Shown: positions 23,491 to 35,274, numbered from the stretch's first letter. The stretch is DNA of 64,000 bases from Enoplosus armatus (GCF_043641665.1 NC_092192.1:22240978-22304977); one strand, 5' to 3'. Numbers and translations are program-made. The notes: generated by a model from the letters alone, not told the origin.

Positions 23491-23644
23491 ATGCTGCGCT
23501 ACCTGATCAAGACCCTGCTGCAGATGAACCTGTTCACCGACAACATCCGGCACCCGTCCAACGGCACCGATCTGTTCTTCAACGTCTCGCTGCCCTCCTT
23601 CAACGGCTCCCTGCTCGACTGGGGAAACTTCACCGGCTTCAACG
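23491..23644 (+). CDS. robo3: robo3 (Roundabout guidance receptor 3), first coding exon, partial
   Basis: Robo proteins are single-pass axon-guidance receptors of the immunoglobulin superfamily. Robo3 controls Slit response and midline crossing of commissural axons. The exon encodes 51 codons plus one base. It begins MLRYLIKTLLQMNLF, which I recognise as the conserved start of vertebrate Robo3 (mammalian form MLRYLLKTLLQMNLF). As in mammals, a short Asn/Ser-rich segment follows before the first Ig domain. Four N-glycosylation sequons are visible at residues N24, N31, N38 and N46. The ATG has A at -3. In-frame codons upstream (from a GTG at 23467) are leader sequence and match no Robo protein. 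The exon ends ...FTGFN plus G (phase 1) at a GTAAGC donor. Ig and fibronectin domains, membrane segment and cytoplasmic CC motifs must lie beyond the window. The paralogue assignment rests on the N-terminus only. Another Robo is possible but less likely. Confidence 0.85.
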
Positions 23645-23650
23645 GTAAGC
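23645..23650 (+). other. robo3: 5' splice donor of robo3 intron 1
   Basis: AACG|GTAAGC is a strong match to the U2-type donor consensus. Using it leaves the exon in phase 1, which fits my recollection of the mammalian ROBO3 exon 1/2 boundary, where Asn-Gly precedes the Ig1 exon. The frame stays open only briefly into the intron. Confidence 0.8.
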
Positions 23651-23698
23651 GCGCAAGGAAATTTGCTTTTTTTTTTGCATCCTCTCCCCTGTTTAAAA

Positions 23699-23710
23699 CC
23701 CCCCCCCCCC
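23699..23710. repeat. poly(C) tract, C12, just inside robo3 intron 1
   Basis: Lies 55 bases after the donor, with G and a further C5 following. Confidence 0.95.
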
Positions 23711-24415
23711 GCCCCCTTTGGTTTGTCTTTGCCCACTCTTCCTCTGAAGCAAGAGGACACATGGGTTTCCTTGAAAAGGACTGAAAACACTTACAAGGGG
23801 TTGTCTTTTGTGATGGTAATGTGGCGTCGAGCCCGGGGAGGGAGTTGAAAAGGCAAAGTGGAGGGAGTTGTCATGAGAGTGAATCCCGTGTGAGGTGACT
23901 GGAGATGAATGGCTGTTTGAAATCACATGTGGTGCGTACCCCCCAGATCCCAAATCTCTCAGACCACCAAGAATTGATGAATTATACAGTATTATTGCTA
24001 AAAAAAAAAAAAAAAAAGCCCATTATGGGATAAAGTTCCAGCGTTTTGGGGAAAAGTCCCATGCTTCTTCCCGATTGTTCCAATTAAGAAGGCTGACATT
24101 CAAGTGTGAATGAATGTCAGCCATTAGATCAACCGACCATTAATCGGATCTCCATGTCGCTCCACAGCCACTGGTGGACTGGTGTCCTCGGGCAAAACAG
24201 CCAAAAAGCAGGACTTGCCTCTGCGTACGTTTCTGTCATCACACGCCCGTCAGAGTGTTTCGCGGGCTGTGAGTAAAATGTGACGGGGTGGGGGGGACTG
24301 CATCACCCAATAACACGGTCCGTTCTGCAGCCCGCTCGCTCAGCTAAATGAAGCTGTCTGCTGTCAGGCACGACGGACCGGAGCTGTCACATCCCCTTAA
24401 ACTTTTGCCACTGGG

Positions 24416-24416
<1 letters not shown>
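23711..24416. other. proximal intron 1 sequence
   Basis: A18 at 24000-24017. Otherwise unique, with no exon recognised. Confidence 0.45.
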
Positions 24417-24465
<49 letters not shown>

Positions 24466-24479
24466 TCTTCCTCTTCCTC
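24417..24479. repeat. (CT)23 microsatellite with CTTCCT tail
   Basis: Perfect CT array to 24462, then TTCCTC units. Confidence 0.97.
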
Positions 24480-24679
24480 TCCCCGTCGATGGAGCTCAAT
24501 CTCACAGCTCTTGTCTCCTGTGGAATTTAAAAAAAAAAAAAGAAGCCCCGTTTGTTTTGTGTGTTTTTTTCACGCTCGTGTGGGGAATTCAGTTTTTACT
24601 GTGTGTCTGCGCGGGCTCATTAACATGGCGTAATGAGACGTCCCTGCTGTGCTTTGCTGTGTGTAATGTCAGGGCTGTG

Positions 24680-24706
24680 TATATATATATATATATCTGT
24701 ACATAT

Positions 24707-24740
<34 letters not shown>
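24680..24740. repeat. (TA)8 ... (GT)16 double microsatellite
   Basis: TA array 24680-24696, a 12-base spacer, then GT array 24709-24740. Confidence 0.97.
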
Positions 24741-24744
<4 letters not shown>

Positions 24745-24837
24745 GGTAGACCTAAGTCAACACATCACCTTGATGTCTGCTATAATGAGCCCCCTAGCTT
24801 TGTCTCCATGTCAGTGCATACCAATGAAAGCTGCGTT

Positions 24838-24839
<2 letters not shown>

Positions 24840-24875
<36 letters not shown>
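24840..24875. repeat. (CA)17 microsatellite
   Basis: Perfect array, 100 bases after the GT array and therefore able to pair with it as an inverted repeat. Confidence 0.97.
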
Positions 24876-24876
<1 letters not shown>

Positions 24877-25054
24877 ATTGCCAGGTGTATGTAACGTCAC
24901 GATATATTTCACTTGGTTTAGGATGGACACACATTTTCTCATCTCATTTCAATTCCCGAGCTGGTTTTCGTAAAAAACACCCAGCCGCTTCCCGGCTTGT
25001 GTCCATCGGCTTGACAAGAGCCTGCGAGAGGGTTCCTGTGTGCCCTCTTTGTGC

Positions 25055-25202
25055 TGCCTTGTGTGGGTGTGTGTGCGTGTGTGTGTGTGTGTGTGTGGGT
25101 AATTGGTGTGTATTTTTGTCACAGAGGGGAGTGAGGTTTGCCTTTTGATGAGTGGGCGTGAGGGCTGGATTTGATTTGCTTCTGAACCCCCCCCCCCCCC
25201 CC
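25055..25202. repeat. interrupted (GT)n followed by C16
   Basis: GT units 25061-25097 with GGT/GCGT interruptions, and C16 at 25187-25202. Confidence 0.9.
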
Positions 25203-25484
25203 TCCTTCCCCGCTCCTGTCCCGATAACCAGCTTCAAGCGGCGGCGGCGGCGTATCAATACTCCTGAGTTTATAGCCTCTCTTTCATTGCCCTCACACTT
25301 CTATTCCTTTCTCTCTTTTTCATCCCTCCTCTCATCCGCCAGCCCTAATGGAGTGGAGATTGAGCGTGGCGCTCCCTCCGAGGATCTATAGCAGACCCGA
25401 TGAGAAAGTAAGCGTGAGAGGCGGGTGGGAACAATGAATCCATTGAGAGGAATCTCTCCGGTGACTGATAGGCTGCTGGTGGAT

Positions 25485-25485
25485 G

Positions 25486-25519
<34 letters not shown>
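25485..25519. repeat. (GATA)8 microsatellite
   Basis: Tetranucleotide array. The GATA/GACA class is common in fish. Confidence 0.97.
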
Positions 25520-25822
25520 CGTGCCTTGTGTGCATCTGGCTTCATATTCTGCTCCCGCAAAACTCCCCCCTGCAATCTTTAGGTGACATCGACACACTCA
25601 GGGGAGTGTAAATGAAGATAGGTGGGGGGTGGGGGGTGTAATAGTTCCACTAATAAGTGATCAATGAGATAAAGTATAAGCTCTCTCCTTTGTAAACTGG
25701 CGTGAAGACAATGGATCGACCACATGGAGAGAATGAAAGGATCAAGATCAATGCTCCTGTTTCCAGACAAAAAGTCTATCCAGCTATTTTACTTTGTCAT
25801 CTTTTGCCCAGATTTGGATTGA

Positions 25823-25866
25823 CCCCCCCCCCCCCCCATACACACACACACACACACACACACACA
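25823..25866. repeat. compound C15-(CA)13 tract
   Basis: C run, then AT, then a CA array. Confidence 0.97.
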
Positions 25867-26029
25867 TTTATGTTTATGTTTTTGCCATAATGGAGATGTA
25901 TTTCGCCGGGCCATTATGTGCTGATTCATCAGTGGGGTGGGGACGGTGGGGGCTGTTGGTCAAACCGTGGGTATCCAGGCGAGAAGCTCAATAGCAAGGC
26001 GGTGGGCGGACAGCTTGTGTGGGTCGACC

Positions 26030-26335
26030 TGGAGCTCAGAGTGAGGCTCAATGGGAAAATCAATGCGGCCCGATAACCAATTTGGGAAATAATGGACAAT
26101 TCACTCAAACACAGCACTATAGTGGACTGCGGGGGCCCCGGCAAGTTTATCTATTAGTTCTCTCTCAGTCGCTCCCCCCTTTACTCTTCCTTTATCGCAC
26201 CTTTTCTGGTTCCTCTATTGAAGGTTTCTGCAGGGATTTGTGCTCTGGCCAATGTGCACCGACTGCTACACGATTAATGCCGGACAGTTTGTGACAACCA
26301 GCTGCATATTAAGGTTGATTAATGGGCACCTGGAC
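26030..26335. promoter_or_regulatory. candidate conserved non-coding element
   Basis: Contains ATAACCAATTTGGGAAATAATGG-like text in pieces, CACGATTAATGCC and TTGATTAATGGGC. It ends at a G16 tract (26342-26357). Confidence 0.25.
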
Positions 26336-26341
26336 CTCGGC

Positions 26342-26496
26342 GGGGGGGGGGGGGGGGCAAATGAATTGACAAGATTCTTAAAAAAAAAAATGCTTCAAAT
26401 GAAAAAAGCTGAACTTCACGCTAGGGGAAAAAAAAAAAAACAATATTTCAAAGGATAAAAACATGAGAGGGGAAGTTTTTTAAAAAAAAAAAAAAA
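26342..26496. repeat. G16 followed by three poly(A) runs
   Basis: G16 at 26342-26357, then A runs near 26380, 26428-26440 and 26482-26496. Confidence 0.9.
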
Positions 26497-27019
26497 GAAA
26501 GTTATGCAACTTAACAAGTGAGTTACTTCCACCTTAAATTTTCTGTCGTGTGATTTGAATGCAGCCACAGTAGAAATGACGGCACCAATTAGCTCCTCCG
26601 TCTTTCCGCCCACACGAGCGCAGAATCAATGGGATGTGAAGACGCGTGCTGCTCAGGGGAACGCGTGCGCTTGCCGGCAACAGAGCTTTTTGAAGAAGGT
26701 TGTTTCGGCTTGTGAATTGATCTAAAAAAAAAAACAACAACAACAAAAACACAGTTCTAATAAAAGCGAGCAAAGTTTATTCCCTTCATTGCTATAAAAA
26801 AAAGAAATAAAAAAATGGAAAAAGCCCTTGTCGGAATGGCTGCTGTGTAATCAGTAAAACCTCAGGTCAAGTCCACGTTTGTGATTCTCAAGATGGAAAC
26901 TGAGGAGAGAGGGAGCTCATATCATTTAATAGTATTGATCTTATGGTGATAAACTCGGTGGCTCTGTCCACACGCATACAGTATACAGGCATCTCTGCAT
27001 TTAGGCAGCTGGAGACGGC

Positions 27020-27200
27020 GACGTCTGCTTGCGTATTGTAATTTACGGGCGCTAATGCGGCCATTTGTCCCCCCATGGAGGTCAAGTAGGCTCCCCTTTT
27101 GCTCCGTTCACCATAAATCTGCCAGCGAGTCATTAACGCTGCGTGCATGTGTGTGCATATTTACTAGCTAATTACTTCTAAATATTTCAATATGCAAATC
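27020..27200. promoter_or_regulatory. candidate conserved non-coding element with TAATTA and octamer
   Basis: CATAAATCTGCC, GAGTCATTAACG, TAATTA (27169-27174) and a perfect octamer ATGCAAAT (27192-27199), immediately before a C17 run (27216-27232). Confidence 0.3.
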
Positions 27201-27215
27201 CCATTAAAAGTATAT

Positions 27216-27392
27216 CCCCCCCCCCCCCCCCCTCCATCGCCCACAACATCCACAACTGATTTTATTTGTGCAGAAGCGGAGCTGCCTGCAGAATCTTCAG
27301 CAGTGCATTTTGTTACAATCAAGCCTGTTCAGTTTGCACAGTCACGCTGGATTCAAAACGAGGCTTTTGGAACTACAGGGGGGGGGGGGGGG
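27216..27392. repeat. C17 and G15 tracts 160 bases apart
   Basis: C17 at 27216-27232 and G15 at 27378-27392. The runs are complementary. Confidence 0.93.
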
Positions 27393-27693
27393 CCACCGCG
27401 GTGCCCTGGCGCCCACCGGGTGGTCAGACTTCCTTCGCCTGTGGTGCAGTGAATCTGGAGCCCTGTGAAAAGCAGACAGCGCCTGCAGGGGGCCGTGGGC
27501 CTAAAGCACAACGTGTAAAGACGGAGACGCATGTCCTAGATCCTCTCCGTCCTCCGCTGCTGTGTTCCTCGTGAAGTCTAGGAATGGCTGGTTAGCAGCG
27601 ATGCATTATTGATGGATTTCTGGGGAGCGTTTTGGGGAAAGCCGAGCAGCTTTATTCGTCGCCCAAGCCAAGCGCTGGGCACCACCGGTTGGT

Positions 27694-27767
27694 CCCCCCC
27701 CCCCCCTCCCCCGTACGCGCCTCAGCTCGACTCTGCCACCTCCGACAGCCTGCCATTAGCCAACCAT

Positions 27768-27810
<43 letters not shown>
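27694..27810. repeat. C13 and (TC)20 microsatellite
   Basis: C13 at 27694-27706 and a perfect TC array at 27771-27810. Confidence 0.95.
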
Positions 27811-27813
<3 letters not shown>

Positions 27814-28660
27814 AACTCACACTCCACACCCTCTTAAGACGCGCAAACCCACTGAGATGCACAAACAAATTCAAAGTCAACAGGAACGGGGACACAAACA
27901 CTGTTTCACCCCCGGACCCCGCGCTTCCTGTCAAGGCTGGCTCCAGCTCCAGCTCCAGCGTGACGTCTGGATCATTAAATGTGACCTTTCTGGGCGCGCC
28001 GCTGCTGATGCTGGCGGTGCGGCCGGGGCTGGGACTTTGTTGTGGGCTAGAAAGAGAATGTCTGATGACCGTGAGGGGGGTGAGGGGTGGGGGGGATTTG
28101 AACTCCCCACACCGATGGCATCCAGCCAAAACAAACCCGATATTCTGGTCAGGACTTTTCACACACGAGCCTGGCAGTGAGCTCCCCCATGACGCTCTGC
28201 GGACCCGTTTGTGCTGCAGCCCCTTCATGGTGAGACCAGATCCAAAGCAAGGGGAAGTATTAGGCGTAAACAGAACATCATGCTTGACTTTGTTTTTCGG
28301 GTATGTAATGATTTTGTATTATTTAACCACTTTAACAACTGTACGGTCAATGTGTTGTCATTGTGTATCATCGGTCGGAGAAAAAAAAACCCACCAAATC
28401 GCGGTCTTCGGTTTGAGTTCAATATTCAGATGTTCCCGTGACGCTGGTGCGGCCTGTGTGCGCGTCTTCTTTTACTGTTTCCCTCGTGTTTGTTTCTGTG
28501 TGTGTTGTACGCGTCCTAACACGTGGAACCGTTTTTATGCGAGACCCCCCCAGAGGAAGAGATAAATAAAGCATCAATCAAATGTAAATAACTTTTCATC
28601 AGCGTCCTCCCATTACATGCAGAACGCATTATTGTGCGTCACGCCCCTAGTCCCTACAGG

Positions 28661-28680
28661 CCCCCCCCCCCCGCCCCCCC
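28661..28680. repeat. poly(C) with one interruption (C12-G-C7)
   Basis: C run broken by a single G. Confidence 0.93.
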
Positions 28681-28854
28681 CAGATGGGAAGGTGCTAATA
28701 CTTTCTTATTGTAGTCTGCGGTCTGACCTGTTGCTCAACGCGTCTGATGCAATTATGTGGAGCTAAATGAAGGGCAGTGGGTGGAGTATAGATTATTATA
28801 TAAATGCGGAGATGTGGTGCTAAGTAAAAAAGAGGGCTGCACTCTTGTGGGTCC

Positions 28855-28888
<34 letters not shown>
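28855..28888. repeat. (CAT)11 microsatellite
   Basis: Perfect trinucleotide array. An open frame through it would encode poly-His and is not a gene. Confidence 0.97.
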
Positions 28889-29312
28889 AATGGAGCTAAG
28901 AGTGAAAATCCAAAACTGAACGCTCCCTCACACTTCAAACAAAAGTCTCGTCTGTCAACCACAGATTCCATCTGACCGTTCGTATTCGACAATTATGGGA
29001 GTTTTCTCCCCCTGTCAGTCACTCTCCTCTCGCTCGTCTTCATCATCTGTCAGTCATGATGTATCCCCTTTGTGCTCCCTCCATCTCACTCCACATTTGC
29101 CCACTCCCTCTATCTGCCTCGCTTCAATTTTGTTTTCCAATTCACCTCGATTTATCAGCAGGGCTGCTGCATAAATAGCTCCGCCACATTGCGTTGAATA
29201 CATAACCACCGGAAAACACAGAAGAAGAAGAAGAAGAAAAAAAAAGCTAGTGCGTGCCTTTTGAATGTACACCTGCGTGTATGCGTTTATGTGTAATCTA
29301 TAAGGATCTGAG

Positions 29313-29331
29313 TCCCCCCCCCCCCCCCCCC
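29313..29331. repeat. poly(C) tract, C19
   Basis: Uninterrupted apart from a G after the run. Confidence 0.95.
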
Positions 29332-29621
29332 GCCCCCATCCCTCCATCTGTCCCTCCCATCGTTCCCATCAAGAAATCTCCCCCTCGGCCTCTTCCAGCA
29401 GAGGATGAACGCCGACGGGCGGCTCACAGCGGTCCAGCCGGGAGCCCAATTACCGCCAGATCATCTCCGCGTACCTCCAGCCGCCTCCATCGGCTTGAGC
29501 CTCCTCATCGCGGCTCCCATCGAGCACCGGCCTGCTGCATCCCTGATAAGGTTATCATCCGCAATTTCACTTTAAAGCCCCAATCTGTAACTACAGCATG
29601 GGGTCTTCTGCTGATTCACTG

Positions 29622-29849
29622 CCCCCCCCCCCCCCCCCCTCCTCATTTTCTTTTGAGATTGCAAGACTTCATTTAGATTGGGTCAATTTCGAACTACTCA
29701 AAAACGACATGCAGATAAACGTAAACCTGTTACATTTCCAAATGCACTCTTTCATCGCGATGAGCGTTAAAATCAAACTTTATTCTGTTTCATGCTCCGA
29801 GCAAAAAAAGAACCCTAACCCCCCCCCCCTCCACACACACACACACACA
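29622..29849. repeat. C18, then C11-(CA)9 compound
   Basis: C18 at 29622-29639, C11 at 29819-29829, CA array 29832-29849. Confidence 0.93.
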
Positions 29850-29889
29850 ATTTTAGCTCTCACGACGGACATTTATTCTCCGTGCTTAG

Positions 29890-30270
29890 CCCCTTGTGTC
29901 TGAGATAATATGCAGAATTATGTACATAACCGAGCAGGAATGGAAATTAGGCAGCATCTGTGGCGAGGATGAGCACTGAAGGGGAAGGAGGAGAGGCAGG
30001 GAGAAGGGCAGGAGATGCTACTTTGTAAGCAGGGGAGAGTTCTGCATATGCTAATGGCGGCTTGGACAACTTCCTCCATCACGCCGAGGATTTCTCCAGG
30101 TGGCGGGCGCAGGCAGATCGGACGGCGGCGATGAAGACATAAGACGGTGGTTAGATTTGCTCATGAGGTGCAGTATGGGGGCCGGGATTAGTGTCATGTA
30201 TTTGCAGAAAAAAAATTCAGGGGAGACAATAACTCCCTGGAATTATAATTGCGGCTCGCTCAATTTCCAG
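29890..30270. promoter_or_regulatory. candidate conserved non-coding element
   Basis: About 380 bases free of simple repeats, with GATAATATGCAGAATTATG, ATGCTAAT (30048-30055) and GGGATTAGTGTCATG. Among intron blocks its texture is one of the more enhancer-like. Conservation is untested. Confidence 0.3.
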
Positions 30271-31790
30271 ACTGTCCGTGGGAGGAAGAGTCGCGATAAG
30301 CTGCGGAGATGAGCGTGTGATAATGAAGTTTTGTTCCTGGGGTGGGCAGGCAGTTGACAAAGTTATTGGAGGGAATGAGAATGATGTCCTTTTCCCTTCA
30401 GATGGGGTGCATTCCGTTTTTTTAGACGACTTTAGAAGCCAACTGGGAACTCATTTTGCACTTAATGACCATCTCACAAAAAAAAATCACCATTTTTCTT
30501 TTGTTGTCCTGGAACACGTGTTTATTCTTCCTGCTCCAGCATACGGACCCGCCCTCTCAGTGACATGTCCCCAAAGTGAGAAAAAGATATTTGTTTTTTT
30601 TCTGTTTCCCTGTCAACCTCTACAAGGGAAGTTCTGTGCATATGGCCGATCAAATCATTCCATTTTAAACTTATTCGCATAAAGCAGTGCGTGCCACCGG
30701 CCTACGTCGATTAGGTAGGTGTCAATCAAACACTTACACCCACTCAGAGGCTTGGAGGAGGAAGGCCCGGTCACATCGTCGGCATTCGAACCTCCTCTGA
30801 GGGGAGTGCAAACCGCTCCACTGAAGAGGGATGGCTTGCAGACAGTCGCAAGACAGGAGTCGATGGCACAAACACATCGATAAACTGTGTGCGCGCTGTT
30901 AGTGAGATAAGATAAAGATAGCTGGAAGTGATTTTTTTTTTAATTGGGACTTCAGTTGGACGAGCAGAGATCCCTGAGACGCCGCGTATGGCGTTTTAAA
31001 ACATAATTCTACTGTAAATAAAACGGACCCCGGTGGAACCTCTATCTAACGCCCCCCAAAAAAATTCCCATAAAAAGAGGCCGTCGTTCACAGCAATCAC
31101 ACAAAGGTCTTCATGTGTTAAAGACATTAAGACGCAGGACGCTTTAAATCGATCGCTTGCACACCTGCAAACACGGCGGGCAAATAAACGGGGCTTTTCC
31201 CCTCAAATCGATGGCCTTCCCAACAACAACAGCCCTCCGCCCCGGGGTGTTAAAGAGGCCGGCCGCACCGTTCGCCCGGGAGCTCCCGCACAAGGGAGGA
31301 GGTCAATCAAAATGAGGGGTTAAGTGTGCCGACGACTCAAGGGGGTCGTGACCCTTAACCCACCGACAACCCCCACCCCTCAACCCTTGCTACATCTTAA
31401 CCGAGGGAGCTTCAAGAGTGCGATGACACGAGCCCCCTTTTGTCCCACGACATCTGCCCACGTGCCATTGTTATTCCAATCGGCTGTGAGTCAGTGCTGC
31501 CGGCCACTCGAGTCGGAGCTTGAAAACCACTGACGCTTGATCTGAAATGCTGGTGTCATAACTGAAACGTTGCTCGCCCGAAGTCAGATGTTGCATCACG
31601 ACGACGGACTAATTGCTGCGTCTGTATGCAGAGCAGCTTCCTCTCTCACGGCTCTCAATCAGTTCGACAGATAAGAGTTAAAACACACTGCCGTTTTATT
31701 ATTATTTTTTTTTTTATATAAATTGATTTCAGCATCTAATGCAGTAAAAAAATAATATTTGAGTGAAAGGAATTGGCTATGTTATCCCAG

Positions 31791-31791
<1 letters not shown>
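30271..31791. other. intron 1 sequence without recognised feature
   Basis: Unique sequence with short A and T runs. The open frames 30278-30682 and 31033-31323 have no recognisable domain. Confidence 0.45.

Positions 31792-31832
<41 letters not shown>
31792..31832. repeat. (CA)20 microsatellite
   Basis: Perfect array. Confidence 0.97.
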
Positions 31833-31836
<4 letters not shown>

Positions 31837-32482
31837 TGTAATACATATATAGCTGTCTCCAAAAAATCCATTCCACATCTCAATCCCGCTGCCAATTATC
31901 TCCTGAATCCATCGGGTGGGAAAGAAACATGCAACGACAACCCCTGCAGTGTCAACACAATTGGTCATGCATGCCCATGAATACTGAGATGTAAAGGCAA
32001 GCCGTGATAAGTCCGGATCACTGACGGATCTGCCTCTGTACACTGTCGTATGTTCCCCCTTCTGTTACCCGGGATGTTTTCACGATGGGTGAACATGCAC
32101 ATTGCAGAACCAAAAAATGGCCGACAAAAGCTGCAAAAGAGATTGTTTGTTTTGGAAGCTCCTTCTTTAGTTTTGACCCTCCAGAGGCTACGTTCTAATT
32201 CTTTTTTCTTAGTGGGCCCCTCTTCCCCCTCCTCGAAGCCTTGATTTCAGTGGGACTACCCACCGAGTAAACGATGTCTAAACGAATTTGAAAAAGAGGA
32301 GAGTGAGTAGTCGCCGCACTGTCGCATAGAATCCATGAGCAGACTCAATCACATTCAGCGCGCCGGAGCAATGACCCACTCGTGGTATGATTTGTTCATT
32401 ATCATTTGATGCATGATCTCAATTTATGCTTCAGTGTTTCTGCCATGCCACGTGCCAATATTGATTCATTAGCTGAGACCGT

Positions 32483-32483
<1 letters not shown>

Positions 32484-32520
<37 letters not shown>
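32484..32520. repeat. (GT)18 microsatellite
   Basis: Perfect array, 650 bases after the CA array. Confidence 0.97.
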
Positions 32521-32521
<1 letters not shown>

Positions 32522-32700
32522 AAGAGGATGCTTCCCATGGGCTGGAGCTGAATCGATCACCGGGCAATTACTGAGTAAACACTAATTTAATCAATACAGT
32601 GGGTCTGCGAGCCACCATGGCACCCCGTCACCCAACACGCACAAGGCAAACAACAGTGAAGTGACTCCACAGAATGTTGGCTTCCCCTCTCACTCTGTCG

Positions 32701-32739
<39 letters not shown>
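32701..32739. repeat. poly(C) tract, C39 (longest homopolymer in window)
   Basis: Thirty-nine uninterrupted C. The length is likely approximate given sequencing limits. Confidence 0.93.
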
Positions 32740-33385
32740 TACGTGTCGGACACAAAGCGATCGCGACTGTTAAGTTAACTTTTAATTGCCGTCGGATACT
32801 CGAAACGTAGATTATGTGCTCGGAGTAATGTTTGCGGAATATTCTAATTTTGACATTTGTGAACACGGCTGCTCGTGTGGGCCCAAGCCACATGTAGTCA
32901 GTCAAAATGTGAACGTCTGACTTGTAATTACAGGGACTGCAGACTGTAAAAGCGAAATGCCACTTTTTTTTTCTGCATTTTGTTCCGTTTTAACCGCATG
33001 AAGAAATAAACTGCGACGTGAGGGGGTGATGTGTTTGTTGCCTTTGTGGTTGCCTGTGGCGACCAATCTTTGAGTATTATTACGTTGTGCAATACAACGG
33101 CACGTTGGCGCGAAACGCTGAATGTCAGACTATTTTGCTTTGCCTTCGTTCCCGCTGAGAACAAAGCGATTCACGCAGTTCAGTGAAAGAAATAAAACAC
33201 AACGACAGCGATCGGTTTACGAGCGAAATCATCGTCAGTGTCAAATAACATCCAAAGCAAGTCATTACAAACCGTCCCTGGGTTTTGTGAAACTGTAATC
33301 AGTGTACCCACTGTATGACCAGCCCCCCCCACCTCTAGTGTGGGCCGACTGGGGGAGCAGATGGCAGAAGTTTTACTCATTCACT

Positions 33386-33406
33386 CCCCCCCCCCCCCCC
33401 CCCCCC
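33386..33406. repeat. poly(C) tract, C21
   Basis: Uninterrupted C run, preceded 50 bases earlier by C8. Confidence 0.95.
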
Positions 33407-35274
33407 ACCCTCCTCCCAGCACAGTCAGGTGACTCAGACCAGCGGCCAGGGCTCGCTTACCGTGTTGGAACAAAAAAAGTGATATGGAACCAAAAAATAA
33501 AAGATGGAGGATGACAGGCAAGATTCTCACGTGCCCCCACAAAGGGTGGGTTCAACCAAATCACAAAAAAAAAAAGAGCTCTTAGCTCTTTCAGTTCTGA
33601 AAGATATCTAGAATAAAAGGGACTTTTTTTTTTTTAAATATATTTTTATACTCTACTTTTTTTCAATGAAATTCCATTATAGTGCGTCCTTTGTGTTGGG
33701 ATGTGGGCAGAATGTGGGCAGACCTCCGCAAATTAAACCAAAAGCGTCCGCGTGGTGAGATTCCACTGGGACTCTGTGAGAAAAGATGTCGTTTTTTTGT
33801 AAATTTGGGTGAACTGGCCCTTTTTTTTTTTTTTTGTTTTCATCTTGACAACGTGGATTTCATTATGTAACAATCATTGAGACCCTCTCTCAATAACTTG
33901 GCATGTTCTTTTAACGCTGCAGATACAGCTCACTGACTCAACCTAATCTGGTGTTCAGCGGACAGACTGCTGAGCTTCGGCTACAGTCCAGGACAGGCGA
34001 GGGGTCACAAGTGTCAGAGGCGGTTTCGAATGAAATACCCGGCAAGGTGACGGTGGGAGGGGGGGGTCAGTAAACACGCGGCCTGTAAAATAGATCATGC
34101 AAGAGTTACGGTGAGCAGCCGCACTGTCAGGTTACATTGTGGATTGATACCACGTAGCCAATCTCTCTCAAGGAGCGGAAGCCACGATGACTCCAATTTC
34201 AAACGGCAAAAAAAATGACACTTCTCTTCTCCGAGGGAGGGGGCAGGGGAAAGCAAACGCAGCGGCTCTCGAGGCGTCTTTCTTTGGGGTTTACGGGGCT
34301 GAAACGACGAGCAGCTTCGATCCCGGCTTTAAATCCTGCGCAGAAAAGAAAAGAAATCGCGGGTCAGTTCATCCGTCGCTCGCGCGGGACTGAAGACATT
34401 TAGTCCAGTTTTAGTCCAGTTTTAGTTTAGACCAGACCAGACGATCGGCTCCCTGAAACAACTTTTTCTTCTGCTAGTTAGGAGAACCGGTGGGGCCCAC
34501 AGCTCAGAGGACTTCGCCGCAACTACATTTAGGATGGGCTTCGTCCTCTGAGGCTATCGCTAGTGGGATAAGGGTATACTGTAAGTCCTCCGTGGTCCAT
34601 CCCCCAACTGGGTCCGTCCGAACTGACTTGTACCCTGAAAAGCACTAATAAAAGTGTTATTATTATAATTGGAATATAATTAAAAGTTCTCTTCCTCTTA
34701 AGATACGAGCGGAAAGTCTTGTTCCTGCAACTTGCAGTTTATGACAACTCGAACGTAGCTCAGCCACGTCGTGATCTTCTGCTTCAGTGCACTTCGAGAA
34801 CAACATGTTACTGGAGCACTACGGAAAATTGCAGATGAACATTTAATACAGGAATTCCCATCATAGACAAGGACCACTGACCGTACTCGGTCCAGCCATA
34901 TGCTGGACCCGGAGCGGGTCTTAAACTGCGACTGTGCTGAAAAAAATGTGTTTACAGGAAAGCAAAGACTTGATCATGATCATGGATGATGATGATGATT
35001 AAAAAGTCAGGATGAGGATCATCATTAGTATAAAACAATGCACTCATCAATCCGCGGGCTTTTGTGGAATATCATCAAAATGCCACATTACAATAAATTC
35101 GGAATAGTAATCGCAATCAGCTGTACTCGTGTAGCTCTTTTCTAAACAAAGCCTCACAAAGTCTGCGGATCATCACAGAGAGGGCACGCAGAACAGAGGG
35201 GGCACAGAGACGGAGCGACGGGCAGCGCAGAGTGTGGAAGAAGCGAGGCGGGGGCCGCGGGGCAACAAGGGAGA
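33407..35274. other. intron 1 sequence without recognised gene
   Basis: T15 at 33821-33835, a small duplicated word (GATGTGGGCAGA, AATGTGGGCAGA) near 33700 and TTTAGTCCAG repeats near 34400. TGATCATGATCA palindromic text lies near 34973. Nothing coding. Confidence 0.45.

Noticed and set aside
22977..23648. 223-codon frame across the robo3 leader and exon 1 in another register
   Set aside because: Starts at TTG and overlaps the robo3 exon out of frame. It is explained by GC- and purine-rich leader sequence.
27960..28565. 201-codon open frame on +
   Set aside because: No recognisable domain. High Cys/Arg/Val content follows from local composition.
28855..28975. Poly-histidine protein from 28757-28975
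   Set aside because: The His run is simply a (CAT)11 microsatellite read in one frame.
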